This document shows, in pieces, positions 1 to 11,081 of a stretch of DNA of 64,000 nucleotides. Under the pieces are notes generated by a model that saw nothing but the letters and a program-made list of their open reading frames with translations, was not told the origin of the DNA and made no database searches. The position numbers and the translations under genes are program-made. This stretch comes from Ciborinia camelliae (taxonomy: Eukaryota; Ascomycota; Leotiomycetes; Helotiales; Sclerotiniaceae), in assembly GCA_025890175.1 (NCBI GenBank), contig JANPYM010000013.1, forward strand, positions 68,673 to 132,672. The letters are read 5' to 3'. The first letter of the stretch is position 1; every line of letters begins with the position of its first letter.

Positions 1-259
1 GGGATGTTATCGTGACGCGCTCAAGGTTTCCACGTTGGTTTGGTGGATGGCGGGGAAACAATTTGCTTTCTTCAAGGCGAATTCGGAGGGGGGGTTGACT
101 CCGGTCGGGAATCGGATGTATGCGATGCTGAAAGCGAATGTGGGATTTGTGAGGCAATTGAGGGTGTATGAGGGAGTGGGAACGTTGAGGGATTTTGAGA
201 TGGGTGATGGGGAGGGGGAGGGGGAGGGGGAGGGTGAGGAGTTTATTGATGATGATTGA
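1..259 (+). CDS. 3' end of an unrecognised protein-coding gene (partial)
   Basis: An open frame enters from the left edge (frame starting at base 2) and stops at 257-259, giving about 85 residues of a C-terminus. The methionine at base 35 is internal, because the frame is open and protein-like upstream of it (GCYRDALKVSTLVWWMAGKQ). The segment is well-mixed sequence with Trp, Phe, Tyr and Arg/Lys, then ends in a low-complexity acidic tail in which a GGGGGA-type repeat encodes alternating Gly-Glu followed by EEFIDDD. I do not recognise the family. The frame and composition support a real gene end; the function is unknown and the rest lies outside the window. Confidence 0.6.
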   Translation, partial: GCYRDALKVSTLVWWMAGKQFAFFKANSEGGLTPVGNRMYAMLKANVGFVRQLRVYEGVGTLRDFEMGDGEGEGEGEGEEFIDDD

Positions 260-3200
260 GATGATTGAGATGTAGTGGTGAGGAGAGAAGAGAAGTGAGG
301 AGATGATGGATTAGGCGTTTAGATTGATTTTAATTTGGTTCTTGGCGGATACCCTTATTTGTTTTTTGTATTTTTTTGTATGGATACACATAATATGATT
401 GCTAGTGAGGTGAGGTAAGGGAAGATGGATTGGTTGATTGATTAATTAATTGACTCTAATTGATTGACCCTGATTGATTGGCCCTGGTTGATTGATTGAT
501 TGATTGATTGACCGGGAAAGACGCTAAAAGCCTGAAAGATAGACGCTGATACCTAGATACCTAGGCGCTGAAAGCCTGAAAGCCTGAAAGATAAACGCTG
601 AAAGTCTGAAACATAGAGTCGGGACCTAACTTCGGATACCTACCTACCTACCTAGAAAGACCTCATACCTCATCCTCATACCTCATCCTCATCCTCATAG
701 ATTATAGATTATAGATTATAGATTATAGATTATACTATACCTAGTTTAGTTTAGTTTGGTTTTTGCGTCTCCCTCCGCTCCGGTCATTTTCAATCTCCTG
801 ATTTCCGATTCCCGATTACAGATTCATTATACTCGGTACCGGAGTACGAGTGAGTGAGTGAGGAAGTTAACGGCATGTCCGATTCGTATTACTTCTTAAA
901 TACATGTCATGGTGCACGCCGGAATAGCAAGTAACAGTATACCTATCTATATATTTACATATACAGGAAGGAGATTGATGGGGTTTTTATTGTTGGTATT
1001 GGTACTTGTTCTGGTCGTGGTTCTGGTTCTGTACTGTACTGGTACTGGTTGGTACTGGTACTAGTACTGATACTGTACGATTACGGAGACTCGAGTGTCT
1101 TGTACTACTTTACAGGGTTTATGTTTGAGTTTATGTATGTATGTATCATATATGTATGTACTCCGTACTCCGTAGTTCGTGGTTCGTGGCACTAGTTCCT
1201 GGTTTGAAGAAGTGGAATCGATGTGGATGTGGATATGGGCGGTTATGGATATTTAAAGTATGGATACTGTATGGATATGGATCATGAACTAAATACTGAT
1301 CTCGTGTTCTTTTTGAACTTTCCAATCATCAAACTCCGTGAAAGCTACGAAAATGGGAAGCCTTTGGTTTTTATTGGTTGAAAATATTAGAAATTTGGAT
1401 TATGTTCAGATTATTCAAGGGGTTAGGTAAGTAGGTAATAGGTATGGATGAAGCTTCATATTCTTTCTTATATCCATATACCTATGTACCTATAGAGTAT
1501 GAAGACACGGACGGAGAGTTTACGTAGCTAGGTACCGAATCGATGGATACGAAGGGCTCAGGGTAGGTATTATTAGGTGGAAACTTGACCAGGTGAGAAT
1601 GAAAAAGGTGGAACCTATCTACTTAGGAGGTTAGGTCCTAGGTCAAGATACGAGTTTAAGACATGGGCATTGGATAATGGATTACCTAGTAGGTATAGTA
1701 TGGTATGGATAGGTACGGGTATTATTGGACATGTGATGATGTGACACAGATTGTGAGAGGTGAGAGAGAGATACAAGGTATGATGATGATGTGAGGAGAT
1801 GACGAGGTAATGAGGGAAAGATTCGGGTGATTGATTGATGGATGTAATGAGGGAAAGATTCGGATAATTGATTCATAAGTGGGAAATGGATTGGGGATAA
1901 GAATTGAAGTTGGGAATAGAAAAGGACCTCAGGGAATAGATAGAGAGAGAATGAAATCAATGGATTAATAAAAGAGAAAAATGAAGTGAGATGAGGAGTT
2001 ATATATAAGTATCAAAAGTTGGAATCCTTCATCAAATCCTGTTTGATTCATAAATTTAATTAATACTCCTTAAAGGGGTTACTATATTACCTCCTTTAAA
2101 AGGATGAACCGAATTGAAACCCTATAGGTATAGCTAAAGAGTTTAGGTAGAGTCTAGACAGATACTATTATTAGAAAATTTAGTAGGTAAAGGAGAAGAA
2201 TAGCTGGAGAGCTTTAATAGTAACAAGCCTATAAGTTTCAATAACGTTTCGGTAAACGTATAAGAAGGTAGGGAAGGTAGGGAAGGTAGGGTAGAATAGA
2301 TAGGGTGGGTAGGGATACGGTTAAGTACCATCAAGGTATATTAAAGCCTAATTAAGTATGAATTCATTTTAAGAGCCTAGGTAGTGTGGGTAGAGATTGA
2401 AGATTATAGAATATTAAACCCTGTAGATGACCTGTAGATAACCTGTAGATAATCTGTAGATGGCCTATAAAGACCCTAAAGTTATAGGGCTATACACTGT
2501 AAATAGATCATTAACATTAAATGATTTAGTAACCTTTCCTCTCTCAATTAGGTATTATTAATGACTCCCGAGGTCCTATAACGTTTCGAGGTCTTTAATA
2601 ATTCTTAATAATCAAAATATTAACCAATTGAAATTTTATATATCAGTGCCACACCTGTCACCTATCAAGCTATTAAGCTATCACCCTAAAACCTTCACCT
2701 TATGCCTTGCGCCTTACCCTTCCAATTATTAGTAAAAAATTCAAAATTATTTTTCTTTTTCTTTTCTCCACCTATTTTTATCCATTTTTATTCATGATCC
2801 ATCCCATCTTGCTCATCCTCTTCCTCTTACACTACTGCAGTCTTGCTTGAACCATTCGTTTCTTCCCTTCTTTCCCCTTGTACAGTTTAATAATAAACGT
2901 AAAATTCAATCCTCCTTTCGTTGTCTATGACATTATTCCTCTTGAGTTTTGAATCTTGAGTCTTCTGGGTCTTCAGTCTTTCAAGGTTCTCTCTCTATTT
3001 CAAATCTCTCGTTCAACAATCTCACTACTTATTCTACTCTCGTTGATATGAATATCATCATCATAATCTTATAATAAGATTATTTTACGAAATACCTACC
3101 TATCTACCTATCTACCTACCTACCTATCTACCTACCTACCAACCAACCATACCAACCCAACAAACTAAGGATTTGAATCACATCCACACTGTGGACATTC

Positions 3201-3550
3201 ACACACACACACACTCACACTCACACTCACACTCACACTCACACTCACACTCACACACTCGCACATCTATTCGCACATCCATTCGCATTCACACCTTCGC
3301 ATATCCATTCGCACATTCACCTTTCTAACTGATTTGATCATCTATCTATCTGCGAGGCTGTGATATCTGCCAAGTCACCAATCAATCAATCAATCAATCA
3401 TCAAAACTTTGGAATACGAACTCAACAAAAAAATATATCACACCACAAATCAAACCCACTTCGAGACTGGATACAACTTTCTTTCCTTCTCATAAGATTC
3501 AAACAAATTCTTGTTTTCTATCTACTGGAATTAAACATCAATCTTTCAAA
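260..3550. other. Gene-poor, repeat-rich intergenic region
   Basis: No convincing gene is seen in 3.3 kb. It holds simple repeats: TTGA units (about 425-510), CTGAAAGC-type units (about 525-615), a 7-base ATTATAG array (about 698-735), GGTACTGG units (about 1005-1070), CCTACCTATCTA units (about 3090-3150) and CACTCACA units (about 3195-3260). The short open frames at 1682-1960 and 2143-2334 (minus) have simple-sequence composition and no domain. The last roughly 500 bases before 3551 are pyrimidine-rich on the plus strand, as expected of a fungal promoter and 5' leader for the membrane protein that follows. Confidence 0.6.
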
Positions 3551-4432
3551 ATGTATTCCAGATCACTGAGGTTATTGTCAATATTGACAATATTCTTCAC
3601 AATCACTCAAGCAACATGGATTGAACGTGGTGTATTTAATCGAGCAGATCAAAGTTCTGCTGCCTTAATATCAGGAGGTAGTTCTCCTACGACTGCGGCG
3701 GATATCACAACCTCATCATCTTCAGTACCTACTACTACATCAAAGACATCAGAAACCAGTGAGACTTCAACTAGTACTTCATCAGATGTCACTACTCCAA
3801 CCACTACTTCAACAGAAACCTCAACAGCAAAGACATCCGAAACTACACCAGTATCCGTACCTGAATCAACATCATCAACCACAGAAGTACAAACTTCCAC
3901 GACAACTTCCGATAATCCTCAAACGACCACGACTAAAACATCTAGTACGAAAACTAGCAAGACTTCCACTTCATCATCTTCAATCGTTTCATCGACTACT
4001 TATTCTTTAATCACCATCACTCCATCAGCTTCACAAATTGTCGTAACCATTGTTTCAACGGTGGGTGGAAGTACATTTAGTTCAGAATTTACCACTTCCA
4101 CTACAGCTACACCATATGCTACCACCACGGCGGTTCTCACGAGTGATTCATCATCTTCATCATCCAAAGGTATGACAACCAAAACAAGAAATACGGTCAT
4201 TGGAGTAGTAGTTGGTATTGGTGGAGCGATTCTCCTTGGAGGTTTATTCATCGTTGCATGGAGGGTTTGGGGAAAACAAAAGATAGAAGATGAGAATGAA
4301 TTGATGGGAGGTTACGATCCAGTATCTGCTGGAATTGAAAAGAGTGAAGGAGGACCAACCCCAAGTCCTTTCCAAACCACATTGGAAAATTATCATGCAC
4401 CAGGAAGAGGGAACGTTTCGGCAAACTTCTAA
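3551..4432 (+). CDS. Ser/Thr-rich single-pass membrane protein, Mid2/WSC-like wall-sensor architecture
   Basis: Single-exon, 293 residues. Residues 1-21 form a signal peptide ending in ITQA. Residues about 30-205 are almost entirely Ser and Thr with some Pro and Val, a typical heavily O-mannosylated stalk. A Gly/Val/Ile-rich transmembrane helix (VIGVVVGIGGAILLGGLFIV) spans about 215-240, and a 52-residue cytoplasmic tail follows, with a basic stop-transfer and an acidic segment. This order matches Mid2-type cell-wall stress sensors, which stretch through the wall and signal inwards. There is no Cys-rich WSC domain before the stalk, so a WSC identity is not supported. The start is the first ATG of the frame and directly precedes the signal peptide. 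The sensor role is inferred from architecture only. Confidence 0.8.
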   Translation: MYSRSLRLLSILTIFFTITQATWIERGVFNRADQSSAALISGGSSPTTAADITTSSSSVPTTTSKTSETSETSTSTSSDVTTPTTTSTETSTAKTSETTPVSVPESTSSTTEVQTSTTTSDNPQTTTTKTSSTKTSKTSTSSSSIVSSTTYSLITITPSASQIVVTIVSTVGGSTFSSEFTTSTTATPYATTTAVLTSDSSSSSSKGMTTKTRNTVIGVVVGIGGAILLGGLFIVAWRVWGKQKIEDENELMGGYDPVSAGIEKSEGGPTPSPFQTTLENYHAPGRGNVSANF

Positions 4433-7083
4433 AAACTACCATTGTAGATATTTTCAACAACCTTCTCGAAAGTATTTATACACGTTGGATGGATATGGAG
4501 ATGGGTGATGGATGAGAGATATTACATGATAAAAATGGTCGATGCGATTCGATTCGATTCGATTTCGAGGCGAGATTTGGAGTATTTGTATTATTTGGGA
4601 AGCAAAGCGAAGCAAAGCGAAGCGATTGGACCAAGGGAACAAGAGGAGTCACCATACATAATTGATCTCTATTTCTTTTTTTTGCATGTTTTTTTTTTAG
4701 GGATAGGGATGAGGATATGGATGGATGGATGGATGGATGGATATATGGGTTGCATTTAGATGGAAATCCCACTTCCTCACTGGTAGCTCAGATGATCATA
4801 CCTACAGCATATTTTACAAAAAGTACATACACCATAACACTACATTACCTTTCATTCCTTTTAACGGCCGGTCAACCTAATCTATTATCAGCAAAATTAA
4901 ATTTTTAATGGCATGGTGTTTTTTTGGTGTTTTTTTGAAGGGGGGTTTCTTTTTTTTTACTTGCATGCAAGCTTTTTGGTGTTTAGATGATATGGATGAA
5001 TGGATGGATGGATATGGATATGGATACCATTTTTTGATTCATAGCATTGCAAGTGGGGATGAGTGGGAGTGAGTGGGAGTGAGTGAGAGATTGAGGAAAT
5101 CATATCATATCATAGCATAGCATAGCATAGCAAGCGGGAGTGAAGAGAAGAATCAGCGATTAGCGGAATTTTAATTATTGAATTGGATTGTATAGCGTAG
5201 CGTAGGGTAGGGTAGCGAATTATAGCGTGGCGTACATAGAGTAAGTAATATAGCATACTTGGCATAGGTAATTAGGGAGGGAGAGGGAGGGAGAGGGGAG
5301 AGGGGAGAGGGGGAGAGGGGAGAGGGGGAGAGGGGAGAGGGGGAGAGGGGGAGGGGAGAGTGGAGAGTGGAGGGAGAGGGAGAGGGAGAGGGAGAGGGGA
5401 AAGGGAGAGGGGAAAGGGAGAGGGGGGAGAGGGAGAGGGGGGGTGGATGTGGATGGATGAGTGTTAGATACCTAGGTACTCTAGATAGGATAAATCCTCT
5501 CGATAAATCCTCGAGAGTAGATCTCAAAATATCATACCATACCATACCATACCTATTCCTCCGCACAATAATTGTTGGTAGGTACCTACCTACCTATTTA
5601 CCTAGGGATTTACTTGGGGTAGGTGATTTCGAGTTAGTGACCTGAGCTGGCGGGTTGGCTGGCTGGCTGGCTGGTGAGGGTGTGTACCTAGTGTACAATG
5701 TGTAATGTGTAATGTGTAATGTGTAGTATGTAGTGTGGTGTGGTGTATATGGTGTATATAAATGGTGTATATGGTGTGGTGTATATGGTATAAATTAAAC
5801 AGAAAGTAAACGGAAAGGGAAATGGAAATGGCTAGATGGGTTGAGTAGTAAGTAGGATGTATAGAATAAAATGCCTTGTATAGTAAGTACATAATGCATA
5901 CCTACCTACCTAGTGTATGGTAGGTATATGGAGATGGGTATTGGGATGGGATGAGTTGGGTAGGGTAGGGTAGGGTTGGATATTGTTGAAACTTGAAACA
6001 TATCCGTTTCGGAATTGATTGAGTGGTGTACGGGGTATAGTATGTACGGGGTATTGATAGGTAGGGTAGGGTATGGGGTATTGCTAGGTAGGGTAGGTAC
6101 TGTGGGTAGGGTACTAGGTAGGTGATATATCTAAATCTAAATCTAAATCTGGCTCTTGGGAATTTTCCATCATGAGCTATGAATGAGTGGAGGGAAGGCA
6201 GGAAGGCAGGAAGGGGAGAAGGCAGGAGGTCTGGTCTGGTCTGGTCTGGTCTGTTCTGGTTTGGTTTGATTTGGGTTTCGGGAATTTATATTGGTTTAGG
6301 AAGTTAGGAGTCAAGAGTCAAGAGTCAGGAGTTAGGGACTTGGAACGGACGTCTGGGGTTTGACGTCTGGGGTTTGACGTCTGGGGTTTGAGGTTTGAGG
6401 TTTGCGGGGGGAGGAACAAACAAAACCGTAAACTGGGCGGTTAGATGGTACTCTATTTATTATTTTGTTATTTTTTCATTAATTCTTTTTGGGGGGATTT
6501 AATTCGATTCGATTGATTGATTGATTGGAAAAAAATAAACTTGAAAGGAATACCTAAAGAGAGGGTGGGAATTCAAATTCGAATTCGAATGCAACCTGAT
6601 CTGATCTGATCTGATCTGCAGGCAGGACCACCAGTGACCTACATACATACCTTATTTACGATTAAGAAGAGATTACGACGAGATTTAATTGATTTGGTTC
6701 GATTTGATTCGATTCGATTTGATTGGGGTTTGAATTTAAGATTGGGATTGAGATTGATGGGATTTGGAGTTGGAGTTGAATTGAGATTGAGATTGTCGGG
6801 ATTTGGGGTTGGAGTTGAGTGAAGAGAGAGGAGAGGATAGAGAAGAAACCTTTGGAGAAAAGAAGAGAAAAGAAGAGAGAAGAGGTGGAATACATCCAAA
6901 AAGCAAACGAAAGGACGAACGAAAAAGAAAAAGTTACAAAATACGAAACACCACGAAGAGATCGAAATTAAGAGATCGCACCCACGCAGACAGACAGGCA
7001 GACGATTTACTCTACTACTCTCGGATCCAACAGAATAACAAATAATCGGAGCCCAAGAAACTACACACAAGAAGGAACAAAAT
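4433..7083. other. Repeat-rich intergenic region
   Basis: No supported gene in 2.65 kb. It contains GCGAA and GGAT repeats near 4600-4740, a long polypurine tract (5274-5443, separate entry), TAGG/GGTA units near 5880-6120, a TCTGG array near 6228-6255, three copies of a 14-base unit at 6348-6389, and TGATC units near 6597-6618. Overlapping open frames on both strands consist of simple-repeat translations. The final 250 bases before 7084 are A-rich and probably carry the leader of the next gene. Confidence 0.55.
5274..5443. repeat. Polypurine tract of GGGAGAGG-type repeats
   Basis: About 170 bases that are nearly pure purine on the plus strand (only a few T interruptions near 5360-5370), built from GGGAGAGGGG units with runs of 3-7 G. 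Such mirror-symmetric purine tracts can form triplex or G-quadruplex structures. The open frames across it on either strand are repeat artefacts. Confidence 0.85.
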
Positions 7084-8852
7084 ATGAAGTTCAATACATT
7101 TATCATAAGGGGATTGACTTTGGTGGTGGGAATATATTGTACGGATGTACGGCAAGTGGATTTACAGAAAGTAGATGAACAATTGGAAGGGGAATTTGAG
7201 AGGGAATTTGGAAGGACACTTTTGGGGAGGTCTTTGACGAATTTACAGGTGAGCTTTCTTTCTTTTTTTTTTGGGTGGGAGGGAGAGGGGAGGGGGGGAT
7301 GGAGAAGGATTTTTTTATGGTTCCCTTCTTCTTTTTCTTTTTGNNNNNNNNNNTTTTTATGGTTCCCTTCTTCTTTTTCTTTTTGGGGATGTATATTGGG
7401 ATGGAGATTGTGGGGGGGGGAGGGGAAGAGTGTAGGGGTGGAGTAAATGGGAGGAGTGATGGTATGGTGTGATATGATGAGGGATAGTGTGGTGTGTGTG
7501 ATGTTGAGAAAGGGAACAAGATATGATAAGGGGTATCGATTTAACATTTGTGGTGGCAAAAATTGCAAGAAGAAATCGAAAATGAGATCAATTGATTAAT
7601 CATCAACTAACTAATATATTTTTCAGATATTCACAGGATCATTAGGTGGTATTAAAGCTGATCCGGTATGTTCTTTTCAATTGTTATCTCATCTCGCGTA
7701 CCTCCTTCATCATTTTCCCCTCCATATCGACTACCTAAATATCTATCTACTACGAATCAATTACGTCTACTATTCATTTGGGAGGAAATTTTAGTAATTG
7801 AATGAATGGATGAAATTAATTAATGAATAGATGGGTAATTACTGACTTGTGTGTTGTATGATTATAGATAACTAATTCTGGAGATCACTCTAGACCTTTT
7901 ATGGTTGGAGGGGATACTTTTGTATGTTTCTCCCCACTATCCCCTTTTTTCATATCTCATCTAATCTACCTTCACCTTTCCATTTTTATATTTTTTTTCT
8001 TAATTTTATCTAATATTTCTATACTTCCATTCATTACTCTACTATTATCTTCATAATATCATCCCCCTCTTCTTTCTCCGTCCTACAAATTCCCCTCATC
8101 CATCCATTCTTCATCTCTCCATCCTTCATCCATCCATCCTTCATCCCCCTCTTCTTCCTCCTTCCATCATCCATCCTCATCTCTTCACCCTCCATCCCAT
8201 AAACATACCATACTAACAAAACTCACAAACTTCCCAGCCAGCATTCACTGATGCCATTTCTCGCTCTTGTGCAAATCAAAATAATAAATGCGCTGATGCG
8301 GCTAATAATCCTAGTAAATCAGTTGAAGGTTTAAGTGTTGGGGGTTGTCAAACTCAAGAGTGTATGTTTTTTCCTTGTTGTTTTAATTCTTCTCTTTTAT
8401 TTTTTGTATTCTCATTTTCATCTCTACAATCTCTTCCTACTCACTTTTGTATCATCACGTTATCGTTTCCTATTCATTTTTCTTGCTGAGAGGGATCGGA
8501 TCTCCCTGGTTTTTTCCCCCAGAGGGTGGAGGGAGAAAGGGGAAGATTCATTTTATCTTCTTGTTTCCTATATATCGTTGAGGATATATTGCTATTGAGC
8601 ATTTATATTCAACATACCACAAAATAATAGACTAGAACTTAGGAGGATCAGTCCCTTCCCTTTCTATCATATGATATCTAGAGCGGAAGAAGGTATATCA
8701 GATGAGCGGAAAACATAAAAAAGGAAAGAAGCTAATTTCTTCTATTTAATAATTTAGCATCATGTATAGCAGCTGGAGCAACAGCTACACAAACGAATTT
8801 TCAGGTTCTAACAAGTTCAAATGCTGAATTTGATTTTATTTGTGATTCTTAG
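7084..8852 (+). CDS. Small secreted cysteine-containing protein, five exons
   Basis: Proposed exons: 7084-7248, 7627-7665, 7868-7921, 8238-8361 and 8758-8852. All introns are GT-AG and the frame is kept throughout (phases 0, 0, 0, 1), giving 158 residues. Residues 1-19 are a signal peptide. The mature part carries ITNSGDHSRPFMVGGDTF, then a Cys module with SCANQNNKCADAANN, GGCQTQESSCIAA and a final FICDS. From memory, the pattern SC-x2-Q-x3-CA-x-AAN, then C-x-TQ and C, occurs in many ascomycete secreted proteins of unknown function. Exons 2 and 3 are only 39 and 54 bases and the introns are 202-396 bases, far longer than elsewhere here. Intron 1 contains a 10-N gap, so its length is uncertain, but the coding exons are unaffected. 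Confidence 0.75.
7312..7385. other. Assembly gap of 10 N flanked by identical 32-base sequences
   Basis: The N run is at 7344-7353. The 32 bases on its left (7312-7343) and right (7354-7385) are identical and consist of low-complexity T/C sequence. This looks like two contig ends that overlap but were joined with placeholder Ns, so the true sequence may be about 42 bases shorter. It lies inside intron 1 of the small secreted protein gene. Confidence 0.85.
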
Positions 8853-9863
8853 GATAGGGTGGATGGATGAAAGGAGAATGAATGGGTGGGGGTGGATGGA
8901 TGCGAGGAGGGGGTTGCTCTGTTTTTTTTATGATGGATGGGAATGAGAATTGGGGGTGAGGGAAGAAATATTAATGGGGAATGAATGAATGGATGGATGG
9001 ACGGATGGATGAACAGATGGATGGACAGATGGACGGATGGATGGATGGAATGGCAACAGCAACATACATAGGAAGGAAAGAAAATCTCGATAAATCCATA
9101 TAGGCTAAATAGAAAAAGAAAAGAAATGGAACAGGATAAAGAGGAATTCCTCTACATTTTCTAGTCATTCTACATAACTTTTTGTATAAATTCATGAATC
9201 TATTATGATTTATCTTTTTAAAAAAGGAGAGAAATATCCCTTAAATATTCAAAAGTAGATGAATCTCCATCTAATTCAACCCCTCTTATCAGCCTTCATA
9301 TTAACGAAGTCCGAACCAACCAATCCAATGTCGTATGTATTGTTATCCATGTTTTCTAAGTCACTTACTTAGATACCTTAAACCTAGAAAAGGAGACTGT
9401 TATATATAAGACGGTGTAATAAATAGGATTTTTGATTTAATAACTTCACCGAGTATAAGATTGATTGAATTAGAATGTCACGATTTACTATAGAAAAAAG
9501 AAAAGAGTCAGGTACATGGAAATTTATGACAGGCATTTATGCGGGTGTGTGGCGTGGTTAGATATGGTTGATATTGATTGGAGAAAGAATTGATTGAAAT
9601 ATTGATATTGTTGGAGATTTCTCAAATATAGTACTAGGTAATATTAGCTGCCTAAACTACTCCAATGAATGATTGATGGCGGAACTCATATATAAATCAA
9701 AAGAATCGTATTCCTAATTTGTAGTTACAAGTCAATCTTTCTATTAATTCTGATTTTGATATCATCTACTTATAAAATACCTACTCATCTATTCATCTAT
9801 TCATCTACGAAGAAAGATCAATTACCAAACATCACCTATTCCAAGAATACTCATATATCGAAA
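8853..9863. other. Intergenic region with a GGAT array
   Basis: No gene seen in 1 kb. A GGAT/GGAC array runs from about 8975 to 9050. The remainder is AT-rich. A TATA-like stretch (CATATATAAATC) lies near 9689, about 175 bases before the next start codon, and may be the core promoter of the following secreted-protein gene. Confidence 0.5.
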
Positions 9864-10430
9864 ATGAAGTTCTCATACACTACCATTCTCTTTGTCATTG
9901 CTGCTCCAGCAATTGTTAATTCGGAAAAAACCAGCGTTAATGTGTATGTCTCTCATTTCAATTCACTCCTATATCTAAATCCATCTATAAATTAACATTC
10001 CCTTCTTTCATCTAGTGGTTCAGTCATCTCTCAATTCTTCACCTCAACTCCTTCTCTACCAGCTGGAGCTTCATCCACCCTCGCAACAGCCCTCGCCTCT
10101 GCTAATTACGCATGGACTACAGCTACTGCATTCACCTCATTTGATGTGGCCGTATATTCTGCTGCTCCTTCATCCCTTCAATCTTCTCTATCTGAAAGTG
10201 GATACTATTACAAAGATATTGTGACTGCGGATTGGTTTATCAAGAAAGCTCCTAAGGATGTTCAAAAGGCCGTGAGTAGTTATTTGAGAACGGTGGAAAG
10301 TGTTGAATCTAGTGTTTTTAACAAGGTTGCTACGGAGACAAGTAAGGGTGCTGCTGCTACTGGTATACCAGCTGTAGGTGTTATGGGTGTTGCTATGGCG
10401 GCAGGATTGGGGGTTGTTGGGATGATGTAA
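9864..10430 (+). CDS. Small secreted protein, probably GPI-anchored
   Basis: Two exons, 9864-9943 and 10016-10430, joined by a 72-base intron (GTATGT...CTAG) in phase 2, give 164 residues. Residues 1-20 are a signal peptide (MKFSYTTILFVIAAPAIVNS). The mature protein has no cysteine and is rich in Ala, Ser and Thr, with a central region containing ESGYYYKDIVTADWFIKKAP. The C-terminus has a short polar segment (TSKGAAATG) followed by a roughly 20-residue hydrophobic tail ending in GVVGMM. That is the usual layout of a GPI-attachment signal, so wall or membrane anchoring is likely. I recognise the general type (small Ala/Ser-rich fungal surface proteins) but not a named family. Confidence 0.75.
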
Positions 10431-11081
10431 ATTTGTTTGATGGTTGATCTAAGAAAAAGAATGGGATGAGAATGGAAATTTGATATACTTTTAATGATGT
10501 CATGATGAATTTTTGGAATGAAGAGAGATCATGTTTAATATCAAGGTAGTTATTTGAGATTTCCCTTTGGGAAAATGTGTAATGGAAGTGATGAAAATAA
10601 AAGAAAGTGTTATACCCTATTCTAGATGGTATACAACTATTAATAAGAACTATTAGAACTATCAGAACTATTAATATTAATATTAATTTATCTTTCACTT
10701 CAAAAAAAATAAAATATCAAATATATATATGACAAGTTCATTAGACTTTAAGTTATATCTCAGCTAAGTATATTATGCCAATCCAATTCTCAAATACACA
10801 AAAAACCTTCTCATCCCAAACCTTCCACCAAATCCTATCCGTATATTGCGATTTAAATCAAAAGTCTATTTGCGCGCTCTGCATCATTTTCATCATTTAA
10901 AATCTTTACTTGATATCCCACACTATGGGTCTGTCCAATTACAATATTTCCTACCAAATCCACACCATTTTATACAAGAAGATGAAAACGCCTAATTCAT
11001 GCACAACAACCACCCAACATGAATTTACAACCCATACATCCATTCATTGCTCTACACAACAATCAGAAATAAAACAAAACT
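10431..11081. other. Convergent intergenic region
   Basis: This 650-base AT-rich stretch lies between two genes that end towards each other, so it should hold both 3' untranslated regions. A short ATTAGAACTATC-type repeat is at about 10635-10685. I see no gene. Confidence 0.5.

Noticed and set aside
5171..5566. Minus-strand Pro/Ser-Leu repeat frame
   Set aside because: It is the translation of the polypurine tract; all frames are open because the tract lacks stop codons.
6639..7568. Long minus-strand open frame (309 codons) crossing the N gap
   Set aside because: It includes N-derived unknown residues and translated low-complexity tracts, and overlaps a well-supported plus-strand exon with a signal peptide.
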